From Puffinus mauretanicus (lineage: Eukaryota > Chordata > Aves > Procellariiformes > Procellariidae): a stretch of 64,000 nt of DNA. The notes below the pieces were generated by a model. That model was not told the DNA's origin, made no database searches, and worked only from the letters and a program-made list of their open reading frames with translations. Below, piece after piece: positions 51,001 through 62,869 of this stretch (positions within the stretch are counted from its first letter, which is position 1; each line of letters opens with the position of its first letter). The position numbers and the translations under genes are program-made. The DNA is taken from positions 868,001 to 932,000 of the forward strand of contig JAJKFH010001679.1 in NCBI GenBank assembly GCA_023333565.1, read 5' to 3'.

Positions 51001-54000
51001 GTTCACAATGATGACAATAGTCATCATCACCTGATGACTACTGCTCAGCTCTTGTGAATGAACTGATGATCTCAATCTAAATATAAGATGACTAGAGTAC
51101 TATAAAATGAAAAATACCATAGTTGCTATTCAGCTTATTGCAAAACACCTGTGTTAGTAGTTTGCGCTGTCGTTGCTATGTTCCTTAGCCTCTCCCTAAG
51201 CATGGTGACTATCACCAGTATTGCAGAAATATTATCAGCTTGCTGTAATTAACTCTCCTGTTGGCACTCACAGTAAAGGCGGCCAGGGGATCAAATAGAT
51301 TTGTAGACTGAATCACTGGGTGGGATGGCAAGACAGTGCAACTTCCTTGACTGCAACGTACCATCAGCAGGCAGCGTGCCTTCCAGGGCTGCTTGGACTC
51401 TCCTCACCCGCGCGAGCTGGTCCCGGGATGGACACGGAGGTGCATTTCACATCAGAATACCAGGAGGAGTGAGATAAGCGTAACTTCTACTGGCAAGCCT
51501 TACATGAGAAAAAGGCTGCGGCACAGCCTCCCCCAGGATCTAGCACAGACTAAGATAGCGTTAGAGCAGACGCCGTGAAATATAACTTTCACACTCTGCT
51601 GATTATTCTTTGACATTTGTGAAGTGAAACAGTGATTTCAGTTAGTGACAATTTATAGAGAGGTGCATCTTACAAATTTAGAAGTGAATCTCGGATACTG
51701 ATCGCAATTCAAAACAGGAAACATGGTTAAATCTGAAATCCACTAAAAGCTATCTGAGACAGTTATATAATTTGACTCATTTAAACGTAAGCACATTTTT
51801 ACAGGCAAGTTGTATCATTTATTTTTTATTAACATCATATTAATTAACTAATCTTGCTTCCAGTGAGTTGAAGTGAAGATAATCCAAGCTTAAAGAGGTC
51901 ATCCCCACAGGGTTGTTTTCTCTACTAGCATTTGTATAGGGGAAGAGGAGATGCTGCTTCAAAGCAGTAAAACTGAGCACCATATTCTCTTTAATAGAGT
52001 CAACAGTTCCAGAACTGTCAAAAAAGCAGACTAATAGGCAATTATGATCGGTAGCTATCGATCTTTCTTTTTCATCTTTAGGCCTGCTGCTCTTCTCTTT
52101 ATTTCCCAGTATTCTCCTGTATTCATTCTATTTTTTTATATACTTAATATTTTATTTTAAAAGATGACTTTTTTCCTGATGAGGTGACACAGAAGCTCAC
52201 CTACTGTTACTCTCTGCTATGCCTTGATTGCTGTCACTCTTCACTGCTCCAGTTTCCCTGGCTTGCCTCCTCCCTTTCTTTGTTGAATATGCTCTTCAAT
52301 TCTGCAGTTTAAATTTTCTCTAAATAGTATTAAAGAAATTATGTCTGTAGCAGTATTTCCAGCTTTTGTCCACACTCTTCGGGGTAGGATTTGTTTAGGA
52401 TAGCAGATGAGGTTATTTTACAGCCCAAAGACCAGAGCTCAAGCTCAATAACCTCAGTCTGAAGAGGAACAATTCAACTTTAACAGTGGGAGTACGCAAT
52501 CAATTAAACCAGTTTACCCATCAGTGCGATGGATTTATCCTCACTTGAAATCTGCTAGAGAGGGATCAGGACTCCTCCTAACGTGAACACCGTAGCTGAC
52601 CACAGGTCTGGCTCGGGAATGGCTCTGTGACAGCCCATGATCGATGTTCTGCAGGAAATTACAAGGGATGACCACAGAGGTCCTGTGTGGCCCTCGGGCC
52701 ATATCCCAGCCCCTCACCCACCCAGTTTCCGTGCAGGCTAGGCACGCTGAAACAGCTGGTTTTGATGGCACTAACAGCTCTTCCCCGGCCCAAAGCCCCA
52801 GACAATTCTTCACTCTCCGTTCCACACTGCTTTTGATGCCACCAGCCATTTTTATCTTCTTGATCTCTCTTCCTCCTCCACTGCTCTTACGAACACGATT
52901 CTCGATTGATTTTCTTCCTACCTCTCCAGTCGCTTCTTCAGTGCTTCAATTTTTTTTCCGCCCAAATCCATTTTTCAGTGCAACTCCCACGCGGTTCTTT
53001 TCTTGGCTTCCTCCTCCTCCTCTTGCCTACTCTACCTTTCAGAGTCTCATGACGTTTAAGAATCATCTGTATGAGCCTGGAGCTTTGTGCCGGAAAGCCG
53101 GATCACGTGAAGCAGCAGCAGCAGCAATCACATGGCCGTACGGAGGGCTTCTGCTAAGGCAATGAAATCAAAGAAACATGTTCAGGCAGGACCGTTGCTC
53201 AGGAGTATTGGTCATATTTTTTGCTGGCAGAACTGCATGCAAATCATTTTTTATGGGTATACACAAATCAGGTATCTCCTTTTTATGGTTACTCAAGCAT
53301 CATAGCCTTTTGTTGATGCTTTCAACTGTTTTTGAGTTGTACAGGCATTTTATTGGAATTACATACAAAACCATGTAAAAAACTAAGCGCATTGTAATAC
53401 AGCAGTAGGTCCTTATCTATGGAACATTGAAACCTTTGAAATGGACATACCCATATAATATTGCTCATTTTCAATTGTTCAGATTTCAGAATATTTACCA
53501 TTCCTGAATTTCCCAGCTTCTGTGGAGAGAATCCCAAATACAAAGAGAAGGAAAACACATAGTATAACTCAATAAATCAGACTGAAACAGCAGATGACCA
53601 TAATTACTTGAGCCTCCTGAGACCCAGCCTTCTTTAGAAAGGCACATATGGGCCCCAAAATCTAAGCTTAAAAAAAAAAAAAAGGGGGAAAAAAATCTCA
53701 TTAGGGCTGCCTGTCAATTCCCAGTTACATGATGCAATAATGGATAAAGGATGTTTTAACTTAATCAGAAATACTTCTTGTGAGAGGATGCAGGACTGGT
53801 AAACAACACAAAGGGAGGGTACCAGGGATGCGATTAAGGTTTCAGGCCTGCGCTGCGGCCGTTTTCTCGGTTGTAGGAGGGCACGGCGGTGAACTGTGCG
53901 ATACAGCCACCTCCACAGCCATGTATCCCTCTCCCGTCCTCTGTGGAAAGGCTCGGAATTAGCAATACGTTATCAGGAATAGCAGCTTCAGGGGTGTCAC

Positions 54001-54199
54001 TGAGACATGGCAGGACTTCTTAAAAATTACCTAAGTATACGGAGGGTAAAAATCTATACAGTCAGAGTGCTTAAAGCCATGACTTTATCAGCAGCTGCTG
54101 TAAGAAATTCGGTACCCTCGTGCTCTGCAAAGCTTGTAGCACGAGGGCTGGGGAGGGGGCAGCGGGGCTTCCACTGGCTGTGACGGACTTAAAGAAGGG
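48061..54199. other. Upstream intergenic DNA before ASAP1
   Basis: AT-rich DNA with no recognised exon. An A tract lies at 53670-53683. A CpG-enriched patch occurs at 50500-50710. The + strand open frame 52644-53165 (173 codons) has a low-complexity pyrimidine-rich part and no recognisable domain. The last few hundred bases may contain proximal regulatory sites of ASAP1. Confidence 0.45.
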
Positions 54200-54639
54200 A
54201 GAAGAAAAGAAACCCGCTGACGTGCCCTGCGGATTCACCCGCGGCCGGCGGTGGGGTGCACCCGGATCCGCTGCCCGGGGCAGGCCGGGTCCCCGCTGCC
54301 CCACGGCTGCCGCCGCGGGAAGCCCGCTCTCGCGGCTGGGGACAGGGCTGGAGCCCAGCACCCCCCGACCTGTGCTCCCACCGAAAAGCCCTTTTTTATA
54401 AAAAAAAAAAAGAAAAGAAAAAGGAAACGGAGGCGCAGGGCCCCGCTGCGCTCCGCGCGCCGCCGCCCCCACGCGCGGCCCGGCGCGAGGCACCCCCGCG
54501 GGGTGGGAGCGGAGGGGGGGCGCGAGGCCGGGGGAGGGGGCGGTGCCGCCGGGGAGGGGGGAGGGGAGGCGGGCGGTGGCGCCTGCGCAGAGCACTTCCT
54601 CGTTGGCCCACGTAACGGCTGCGGGCGGGCGCTGGGCAG

Positions 54640-54829
54640 CGCGTGTCAGTCACCGGGTGACTGTCAGCGGCGGCGGGAGCGCCCGCCAGCCCCGGCCAGC
54701 CGCCGCCGCCCCCGGCCCTTCCCCTCCTTCCCCCCGGCCGGGGGGCGCAGCCGGAGCCCGCACAAGTTAGTCCTCAACTTGGCGGCGGGCGGGAGCGGCG
54801 GTTGAGGCGAGGGGCGTGAGGGGGGGTCG
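54640..54829 (+). other. Possible noncoding first exon of ASAP1
   Basis: A donor-like site TCG|GTAAGC sits at 54829/54830. With the AG at 55300-55301, it would define a 472-bp intron in the 5'UTR, so this stretch could be an untranslated first exon. The 5' limit given is arbitrary because no transcription start is visible. The acceptor is weak, with G-rich bases just before the AG. The transcript may equally run unspliced through to the coding exon. Confidence 0.3.
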
Positions 54830-55147
54830 GTAAGCGGGTGGGGAAGGGGGCTGAGCCCGGCGGGGTGGGGGCTGGCGGGCGCTGCTCCCCTCCCGCCCGC
54901 CCTCCTCTCAGCGCCGGCGGCGGGGCCGGGTTCTTCAGAGGCGGCCCCGTCCCCGCAGCCGTCGGGGGGCCGCAGTCAGCCGAGGGAGCGCTCCCCACCG
55001 GCGGGGCCGAGCGGCGCGGGGCGAGGGGAGCCGTGTGGGGGCCTCTCCCCTCTTCACCTCCTGCCCGGGAGGAGCAGGGGGCGGCCGGGGGAGAGGCTGG
55101 GTGTGGAGGGCGAAGCCTCAGCCTCCCTCTGCGGCCCCGCTGCTTTG

Positions 55148-55174
55148 ATGCTGCGGGTCTCTGCTGGCTGCTAA
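55148..55174 (+). other. Short upstream ORF in the ASAP1 leader
   Basis: An ATG at 55148 opens an 8-codon frame (M-L-R-V-S-A-G-C) closed by TAA at 55172-55174, about 130 bases before the ASAP1 start. It would lie in the leader of an unspliced transcript, where it could dampen translation, but would be removed if 54830-55301 is spliced out. No product is implied. Confidence 0.35.
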
Positions 55175-55190
55175 CATCTTCCCTCTGCTT

Positions 55191-55205
55191 CCCCCCCCCC
55201 CCCCC
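55191..55205 (+). repeat. 15-C homopolymer in the ASAP1 leader
   Basis: Fifteen consecutive C followed by a T-rich tract to about 55220. It lies upstream of the ASAP1 start codon and may form part of the polypyrimidine tract of the putative 5'UTR intron. Such tracts are prone to length polymorphism and sequencing error. Confidence 0.85.
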
Positions 55206-55305
55206 TTTTCTTTTTTTCTCCTCCACCTTCCCCGCAAAACTTGGCTTCCCCTTCCCCGGATCTGTGTGCTCGGCTCCTTCTGGGCTTTACCGGTGGGGCA
55301 GGATC

Positions 55306-55431
55306 ATGCCGGACCAGATCACCGTGTCGGAGTTCATCGCCGAGACCACAGAGGATTACAACTCCCCGACCACCTCCAGCTTCACCACTCGGTTGCAGAA
55401 CTGCAGAAATACGGTCACACTGCTGGAAGAG
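55306..55431 (+). CDS. ASAP1: ASAP1, first coding exon of the short isoform (partial)
   Basis: ASAP1 is an Arf GTPase-activating protein with BAR, PH, ArfGAP, ankyrin and SH3 domains. It stimulates GTP hydrolysis on ARF proteins and binds phosphoinositides, SRC and focal adhesion kinase. It acts at focal adhesions, invadopodia and recycling endosomes. This exon encodes the first 42 residues, the segment leading into the BAR domain, beginning M-P-D-Q-I-T-V-S-E-F and ending N-T-V-T-L-L-E-E. The stretch E-T-T-E-D-Y-N-S-P-T-T-S-S-F-T-T-R fits ASAP1 rather than the paralogue ASAP2, which differs at several of these positions. The ATG has A at -3 and C at +4. The donor GAG|GTAAAT at 55431/55432 is in phase 0, where mammalian ASAP1 also continues with the next exon (A-L-D-Q...). 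The N-terminal extension of the long mammalian isoform was not found in the window. All remaining exons lie beyond the right edge. Confidence 0.93.
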
Positions 55432-58400
55432 GTAAATCATCCCCCCCGCCCCCTTCCCCCCCCCTTTTTTTTTTGTTTTTGAGACAGAGCATCAGGGACG
55501 GGGCAGTACCACCCGCCCAAATCCACGGGAGCTAGAGGCATTGGTATGCGTGTAATCTGGTCTTTTAATTGTGGGACTTTGCTCTTGTGTTGAGCTAGTT
55601 ACAGAAAGCTTTCTTGCTCTGGCGTCTTAAAGATTAGTGCGTAAAGCAGTTGCCTGAACTTAAATATTACTGTTGTACTTCTTGGTGTTTTTGGTGCTGG
55701 CGGTTGTTGCAGTAGAAAAAAGTGTGAATATTGGGATTTTTAGAGGGAAGATGAAGGTTGAGTTGTGTTTGGGAGCGTTAGCAAGAGGTTTTCCTCAGCC
55801 ACTCATTAGATCAAGTCTGACTGCAGAAACCTGCTAAGGGAGACTTCATTTAAGGAATGAGGTAAGGATGAAGAGATGAATGTGGAGTGAGGAAAATAAT
55901 ATGAAAACAAAATAGGTGGTGGAAGGAGAGGAGCAAAATAATGCAGCAGAAGTGATTATACCATCTCAGCATCTCAACCTTGAATCCTCAGTGTTGGGTT
56001 TTTTTTTGATGCTTATTATGAGCGTCATTTAAATGTTCATCCTGCTTCACTATCAAGAAATAGGAGTGTGAAAACAGGTAAACTTCCAGAGCTGGTTTCT
56101 ATGAGATATCAGTCCACTGCTTCCTATTTGAGGTTTCAGTGTGATTTCCTATGGACTAGGTCAGCAGTTATGAGGAAGTGTCTTCCAAATGCCTTTAGAA
56201 CAAGGCAGTGTGTAGCTCTTCTCTTGCCCTGCGCTTGGTTGAAGGTACTAGCATAATATGCTGAAAGAAGACAGTTTTTTGCTATTGTTTCATAGATGGC
56301 AGTTAGTTGTTGTTTTGGATTATACACTTAGTTCATCAAGTATTTTTCAATTCTTCAGGAGCCAGCACGTATCTAGGAGATGGATTTAATAGATTCTTTT
56401 GAGTTTTGCTGAATGTGTTGACATGAGCAAAGCATTTGGTATGCAAGGAAAGAGTATTAATCATGGCATTCTCCTGATAATCTTGGGTATGGAACATATA
56501 ATTCCATAGGATTAAAATTAGTTAATGTTGGCTTAGTAGAAAAACTGTTTGTATTCAAAATTTTAACAATGCTATTGTTTACAATAACTGACTAGGTAGT
56601 AGAGTGATTGTAAGATTACATTTAAAATTAGATATTTTATTTTTATTATGTAACCTAGATTAGCTTCTGTAACTTTTCCATAACTGTAACTGCTTTTGTA
56701 ACTAAGCCATGGTTGCTTGTAGGTTTGTCAGAAATCAACCTGTTTTGGTTTGTGTTTGATGGTATTGCTGCCCCCTGGTCTTAACTATGTGGAATAGGTA
56801 CAGCCATTGGTATGCTTATTAGTACAGTTGACAGCGTTCCTAGAGTTAAGTAAAAATATGTATTCTGCCATCACTGATGACTTCTAGGGTAAGAATACAG
56901 TATAATGCTTTCATGATTTGGAAGGTACATCAGTACAGTCTGAGTGTGGTAATGCCCATCCAAGGAAAACCGAAATATAGAAGTTAAATACACAGTGTTC
57001 TGCACCATTGGTGTGGATTGTGCATGTTTTCAAAGTTTTTATGTCCGATTTGACAGCAATAAATCAGAGCAATAGAGAATAGTGGGCGCTTTTAGTGCTT
57101 GCGTTGCTATTTCTTGAATTTCTTTTGTTTGTATAACTATTTTATGTGCCCTATTTAAACTGTTTGCAGTTTAAATTGATTCTGGACTTGTTTTGTATTA
57201 TTTTTTTATTATCTGTAAACATAAAAGATGGGAAACAAGATATAAATATGCTCAACTGTTACATACTGCAAAAAATCTGCAACTCTCCCAAATTTGTTTT
57301 TATTAATTTGCATGAAGAAATGCAGATGGTCAGAATGTGGCAGGCGAAGTGCTCCGTTAGAGTCTTTAACTGTGTGTCTTTATTATAGCTGTAGCTTGCA
57401 TACGCAGTTCTACTGCTGCTACTTTAAAGCTACATTGGTTTTTGTACATGTGCTTACCTAAGGCTGTGATTCATGTGAAGCAGGGGATTGAAATGGAGTG
57501 GTCGAAGTGGCTGTTATGTAGCTCTTATTACCGCTGCTATTGTCCATGCATCATGGATGACTTAAGAGCTGTTCAAGCGCTCCTGAACTTCAATTTTGAG
57601 CCTGCTATATTAGGGCAAAGGGGATGATCCCATCCTTGCAGCTGTTTGATTTTCAACTTCATGTTGGATGTGGGTTGGAGCTCTCACTGGGCTTTTGTAG
57701 GCAATGTCAACCTCTGTGCTGTTATGGCACTGCAGCCTGAAGTATCTGAGGTCATTATTTTAAAGCTAACTAATTCAACACAATCTGCACCTACCTCAGT
57801 GACTATAAGCTGGTTTGTGGATAAACAAATTATTTTCTTTATTCTAAATAAGACTGTGAACTAGAACTATTTTCTGAACAGAAATGGTAGGGAAATTTAA
57901 CAGATTTAGCAAAAGTTAGACCCGTTTCATAGCCTCTCAGTCTGATGTAATTCCTACCATAGCTCAGACCACTGGTTAGATCAGAACCACCTTTTCATAA
58001 AGAATGTGACAAAAAAGAAATACACTGTTTTGTGTGTGTGTATCTGTGTCTCTAGTTCCATGAAGGCATGAAAGAATTGTGAATTTACGGTTCCTTAATC
58101 ACAATTAACAACTTTTCTGAAATAATAAAATAGATGATGGACTCAATTACTGTTTTTTTTCACTTTGTTGTCCTCCAGTAGAAGTGCAGTTAGTTCAGCT
58201 GGGCAGATCGATGTGTATGGTCTCCTAGTTGTGAGTCTTTTCCTATTACAACTAAAATTCTTTTCACAGGAGACTTTGGATCCAGTTAGATGCAATTTTG
58301 GGACAAGTTTCAGATGAAAAATTAGAGCAGGCATTTTTACTGGTTTTGATGACTTTGCATGTGGTAAGTTTTTAGCGGAAAGCCCAACAAGATACTTAGG

Positions 58401-61400
58401 CATACCTTAAACAATCAAAACCCTAGGAAAGATTCTCCGAAGGACTTCTGTGTGTTTGTGGGTGACTTATTTAAAAAAAAAAAACCCAAAACAAAAACCA
58501 ACCAAACAAAAAAACCCTATGCAAAACCACCCCCCCAAACTTTATTTAAATCTGTTGTAATATTATCAAAGGAGAAAATAGTAAGTACATGCTGCTATGT
58601 AGCAGTTTATTGACTAGAAAGGTTTCATGCTACGTTGTTTAAACCACTGAAACTTCTGAAAATTTGCAAGCTTTTTTTTCCTTTTAAGAGGCAAAACTTA
58701 CTTTTTTTTGTCATCCAGTCACACCAGACAAAAAAAAGACCCTGTCATCTTTGTAGCCAAGCTTAGGCATCTTGTAGAATAATTACCAAAGAACTGCAAG
58801 ATTTTTTTTTTTGTCATAATTTTTTTTAAAGTGTGAGTGTTATCTAATGGCCATCAGTAAACACAAATTTTAAGGTTCATTCTATTGCTAAAATATTTCT
58901 TTTTTTTTTCAAACTGTAAGGGGAGGGAGCAAAACCATTATTGTAGTCTAGGTCTAGTTTAAAAGAATTTGCAGTGTGTACTCCTTTCTGTGTTGATTTC
59001 TTCAGCGTGATGTTACATTCATGCAAAGACGATATTTTAAGCTTCATATTTCTGCATGAAACTGGGAGAAGTTTTTTATAATATTCATATGAAGAGGTGG
59101 ATTATTGTGTATGTAGATGGGTGGTTAATTACTTTTAAAAAAAAAAAAAGATGAAATCCTAAAATAGCATAGAGAGATTACTGATACAGTGTCCTAAAAT
59201 ATAGCCTCTGCTTTGTTCTAACCAGACATGCTTTTATATCCACAGTAGCTCCATGATTTGTGTTACTCAAATAGATTTTGAAGAGTTGATTTTAATCCTT
59301 CAGTTGATATTACTGTGTGAGCTAGTTGGAATTTTTAGGGAATGATGACATCTGTTCTGAAAATAAGTAGTGCACATGTGGGATCACCACAAGACTGTCT
59401 TGATTACCATTCTGCTGTGTCCCAGCTCCAGCTGAAAGGACATCTTTGCACTCAAGGGATAACTCGGTTATCATGACCAGGCAGTTCTGAGCCTTTCTCC
59501 TAAAGCAGCAGACGTTTTGCAGGACTGTCTTGAGATACAGAGGTTAAGCTTAAATGTTTAAATTCCCTTTAGGCAGGCTGGTAGATAAGAAGAGACAGTT
59601 AGAAGCTGATGATACAATAGAGAATAGCTGCAGTTGTTTGTGATGCCAGTTTTACTCTTATACTTTTGTAATACTTGAGCATCTTTAATGATTAATGGTA
59701 TTTCTTTTTTTCTTTTGCTTTTCAATGAGAAGTTGAAAATTCAAAATGTACTTTCTGACAATTAGATCTTGTCATACACATCCTTTTTTAATAAATGTTT
59801 AATTGTTGAGTGTAATGAAATATGGCTGCAGTTTTTTTTTTTTAAATAAAAAAACCCTAAACCATCATTCCTGCAATGACTGTTGCTCATTTTGTTTCTC
59901 ACTGTGCTGATTTGCTCGAGCTTAGAGGTCTGTTGGTCTAGACTGGTCCTGTAACAGATGCGTGCATGCTACATCAGTGAAGGAATGACTGTTTGGCTCC
60001 TGCTCAGCCTAACATGAATTTTGTTGTTCTCAGTGCAAGTCTGGTATAATCTAACATAACAACTTGAAGGGGAAAGTTTCTCAATGTGTCATGGACACTT
60101 ATCTAAGATTAGAGGTGGGAAAGGGGAAAGTATGGGTTTCTTTTTTTGTTTTGCCTTTTTTTAAATTTTCTTTGAAAGTATGTTGTATATGAATCATTTT
60201 CAGAGTTTCCCATATGTAACTTTCCCTTCATGCTTCAGTTTCTGTGAGGTCTTTCTTACTCTGCTGGGGGAAGGACTTCTGGGGAAAGGGTAAGGGGACA
60301 GGGTTTTTCCTCCTTATGGTTTTGTAGAAACTTGTGTAGCACTGAAACTGCTATACAGTCAGTTCATCTACAGTGATTTCATACACTTTTCTACCACAAG
60401 ATCCTTTTCCAGCAACAAAGTATTCTATCAAGGGAGGCAGGTGAAACCATGCAAGAGAACAGGAGCACTTCCATTCTAAATCAACTTTTTGTTTTAGTTG
60501 GCAATACATACAGACTTTGTTCATTAGCCTGAACTGTGAAAACTGGTAAGGTCTATTTTGTGTGTGTGTCTGAAGAGAAATAAATTTTTCTGTCATTTCT
60601 ATCACTTCATTTCCATTGAAGCGTCACCTCTATATAATTACAACAGGTAAATCATAACATCCTATTCTTTATGCTTCTTTATTTTTTTAATGAAACTTTT
60701 TTTTGGGGGGGGATGGGAATCCAGGACATTCCAGCATCACTAGACTTAAAACCAGCTTCTCCTAACCTTGTAACCTATTACTTATGGTGGTCAGAAACAG
60801 TCTTGCATCATAGAGAGCTTTGTACTTAAGAGCTGGTTCTTAAGTAATAGACCACAAGCAATCTTCAGTTTTCATAGAAATATGCTTTTGGTAGCAGACC
60901 ATCCTAAAAGAACCAGACAAGAAAAGTTTGTCTAGTAAATAAAACTCAGGGTAGTTATTACTGTTTTTACACTGAATGGCAAATTGCACCAAAGATGTAA
61001 AAATGGATACATGAGCCTTCTGAAATACAGAGGCCACCATGACAGCTCATGGGTGACTCCTGATCACGATACTGAAAATGTGATGAAGAAGGAGACTTGA
61101 CAGCAATATCCTGTATTTACAATAGCGTGTTTCATAAAAATGCAGTTGAGGATGCTTTTACATTTACCTGATGCAGTACTTATTCATTTAGTATGTAATC
61201 GGTTTTATCCTTCATTTGATAGTAGTTGAAACATTTGGTTGTAATAAGCAGGCAATTTCCTTTTACCTAAATGTGACTGATGCGAGGAAAAACAAAAAAA
61301 TATTCACTGTAGCTCAAAGTTTCAGTCATGGCAGATTAATTAGCTTTGCCTTTTGAGAATTTGTATTCATTTTAGACACATTTTTGAAAGTACTTGCTGC

Positions 61401-62869
61401 TTTCTGGTAGCTTGTATATTTTTTAGAGAAGTACTGCTTCTTGTTTTGAACTCCCAACAGGCTTCTTCATGTTTGCTCATCAGTTAGGAAACTGTGAAAG
61501 TGCTTTCTGGTGCACTCTGTTCAGTATGCCGTTCAGATAAATCCTGACAGAGTGTGTACCATGTAGTCATGGGAACTTGGACCCTGATGGAGGGGAGAGA
61601 GATGCTTAAAGTGACATGACTTAAAGTTGGTTTTAGTGTTTAGATTGGAGTCCTGTGGAGATGTCTTCTGTAGTTAAAAAGCAATAAAAGGGAAAAAGTT
61701 GTTTGAGGAAAAAAGAAAGGGGGCGGGGGGAAACAAACCACAAAACCATGTTTGTAATCCAACAGGGCGCCACTGAAAGACTGAAGATGAACGATTCAGA
61801 ACAGAATTAGATTGGTTGATTTAATTTCCAGTATCTTTCTCACTCCAATGAGTAAAACTCAATTTTCTTAACTATTGTTGTGATTTGTAATGATGTGAAT
61901 GAAGGTGTTTGTTAATAATTTTTAAAAATAGATGTGAAACAAATTTACAGGGGAGAACTGTAAGAAAGATCATAACCTCTAACTTTGAATGGAATAGTAC
62001 CTTGCAATAAAATCATTAGGCAAATCAAGCCAAGAATGCTAATTATTAGTATTGTTTCAGGTGCAGAGGTAGGCAATATAAGCGTGTTCTAAAAAAAGTG
62101 CCCTAAACCAATAGTATATTTTTATATTTCATAGGAAACTTTTCAGAATCCAGTTAGTAGCGTCTGCCATGGTACTTCTCTTAGAGACTGTTCTGTCAGA
62201 TTTGATTGATACTGGCTAAGAGGCCTAAAGCTTATTGGTAAGTGTGAAGGAAAACTCCTGAGGTAATAACATGAGTTTCCTTTCCTGAAGGTGTACAGCT
62301 GGGAGTACACTCCCTGCTGAAAAGTGCAGCAAACAGTTATTTTGTATTTCTAAAGGACAGTATTGATCTGTGTTGCATATATGGGGTTTTAAATACCGGT
62401 GGGCTAATGCTGAGGTTTTGTATAACCATTGTGACAAGTAAAATTTTTGAGGACAGTGGGTTTGATTGTGGTGATTATGAGAAACTTTTCCTTTAATGCT
62501 CCTGTGAAAAAGAAGCAAAACACTGTTGGGATCCCATTTCCCCCTTTATACACATAGATGTGCACATGGGCGCCCACACGGCCCCCTTCTCTCTTTCACT
62601 CACTGGTGGAAGGACAGGCCTGAAGTTCTGTTGTTACTATGGTTAAGCCAGAGGATGTATGCCTTTTCTTTCTTTTTAGTAGCCACCTCTATATTGACCT
62701 TACTTGTTTTATCCTTCTTCTTACGTTTGTTATCAGGAGAAATACAGAAGTCTTTCTGGTGCAGAAATAGATACTTACGATACCAATAGAGTCTTGTCTT
62801 TTGTTGGTTTTTCCTTGCCTCAGAACTAAAAATCTGGTATCATGCTGGAGATGACTTTCTGCAAAATAA

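Larger units (their letters stand above)
54200..55300 (+). promoter_or_regulatory. CpG-island promoter and 5' end of ASAP1
   Basis: A sharp rise in GC and CpG content directly precedes the ASAP1 start codon, as expected for a broad, TATA-less housekeeping-type promoter. Visible elements include a CRE-like TGACGTG (about 54218), a dense G-run block (54510-54576), an NRF1/ETS-like stretch 'gcctgcgcagagcacttcct' (about 54581-54600), and a 17-bp palindrome CAGTCACCGGGTGACTG (54647-54663). Transcription start cannot be fixed from sequence but most likely falls between about 54550 and 55150. A tract of 15 C then T-rich DNA lies at 55191-55220. Several long open frames cross the island on both strands and reflect GC bias only. 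Confidence 0.85.

Noticed and set aside
51019..51039. Short inverted repeat (AGTCATCA / TGATGACT).
   Set aside because: 8-bp arms only, chance level.
52644..53165. 173-codon + strand frame upstream of ASAP1.
   Set aside because: Pyrimidine-rich low-complexity sequence accounts for the lack of stops. No domain is visible.
54251..54805. Long GC-rich frames over the CpG island (also 54071-54595 and 54774-55226 on the minus strand).
   Set aside because: They are rich in P, G, R and A as any CpG island would be. Stop codons are rare because of base composition.
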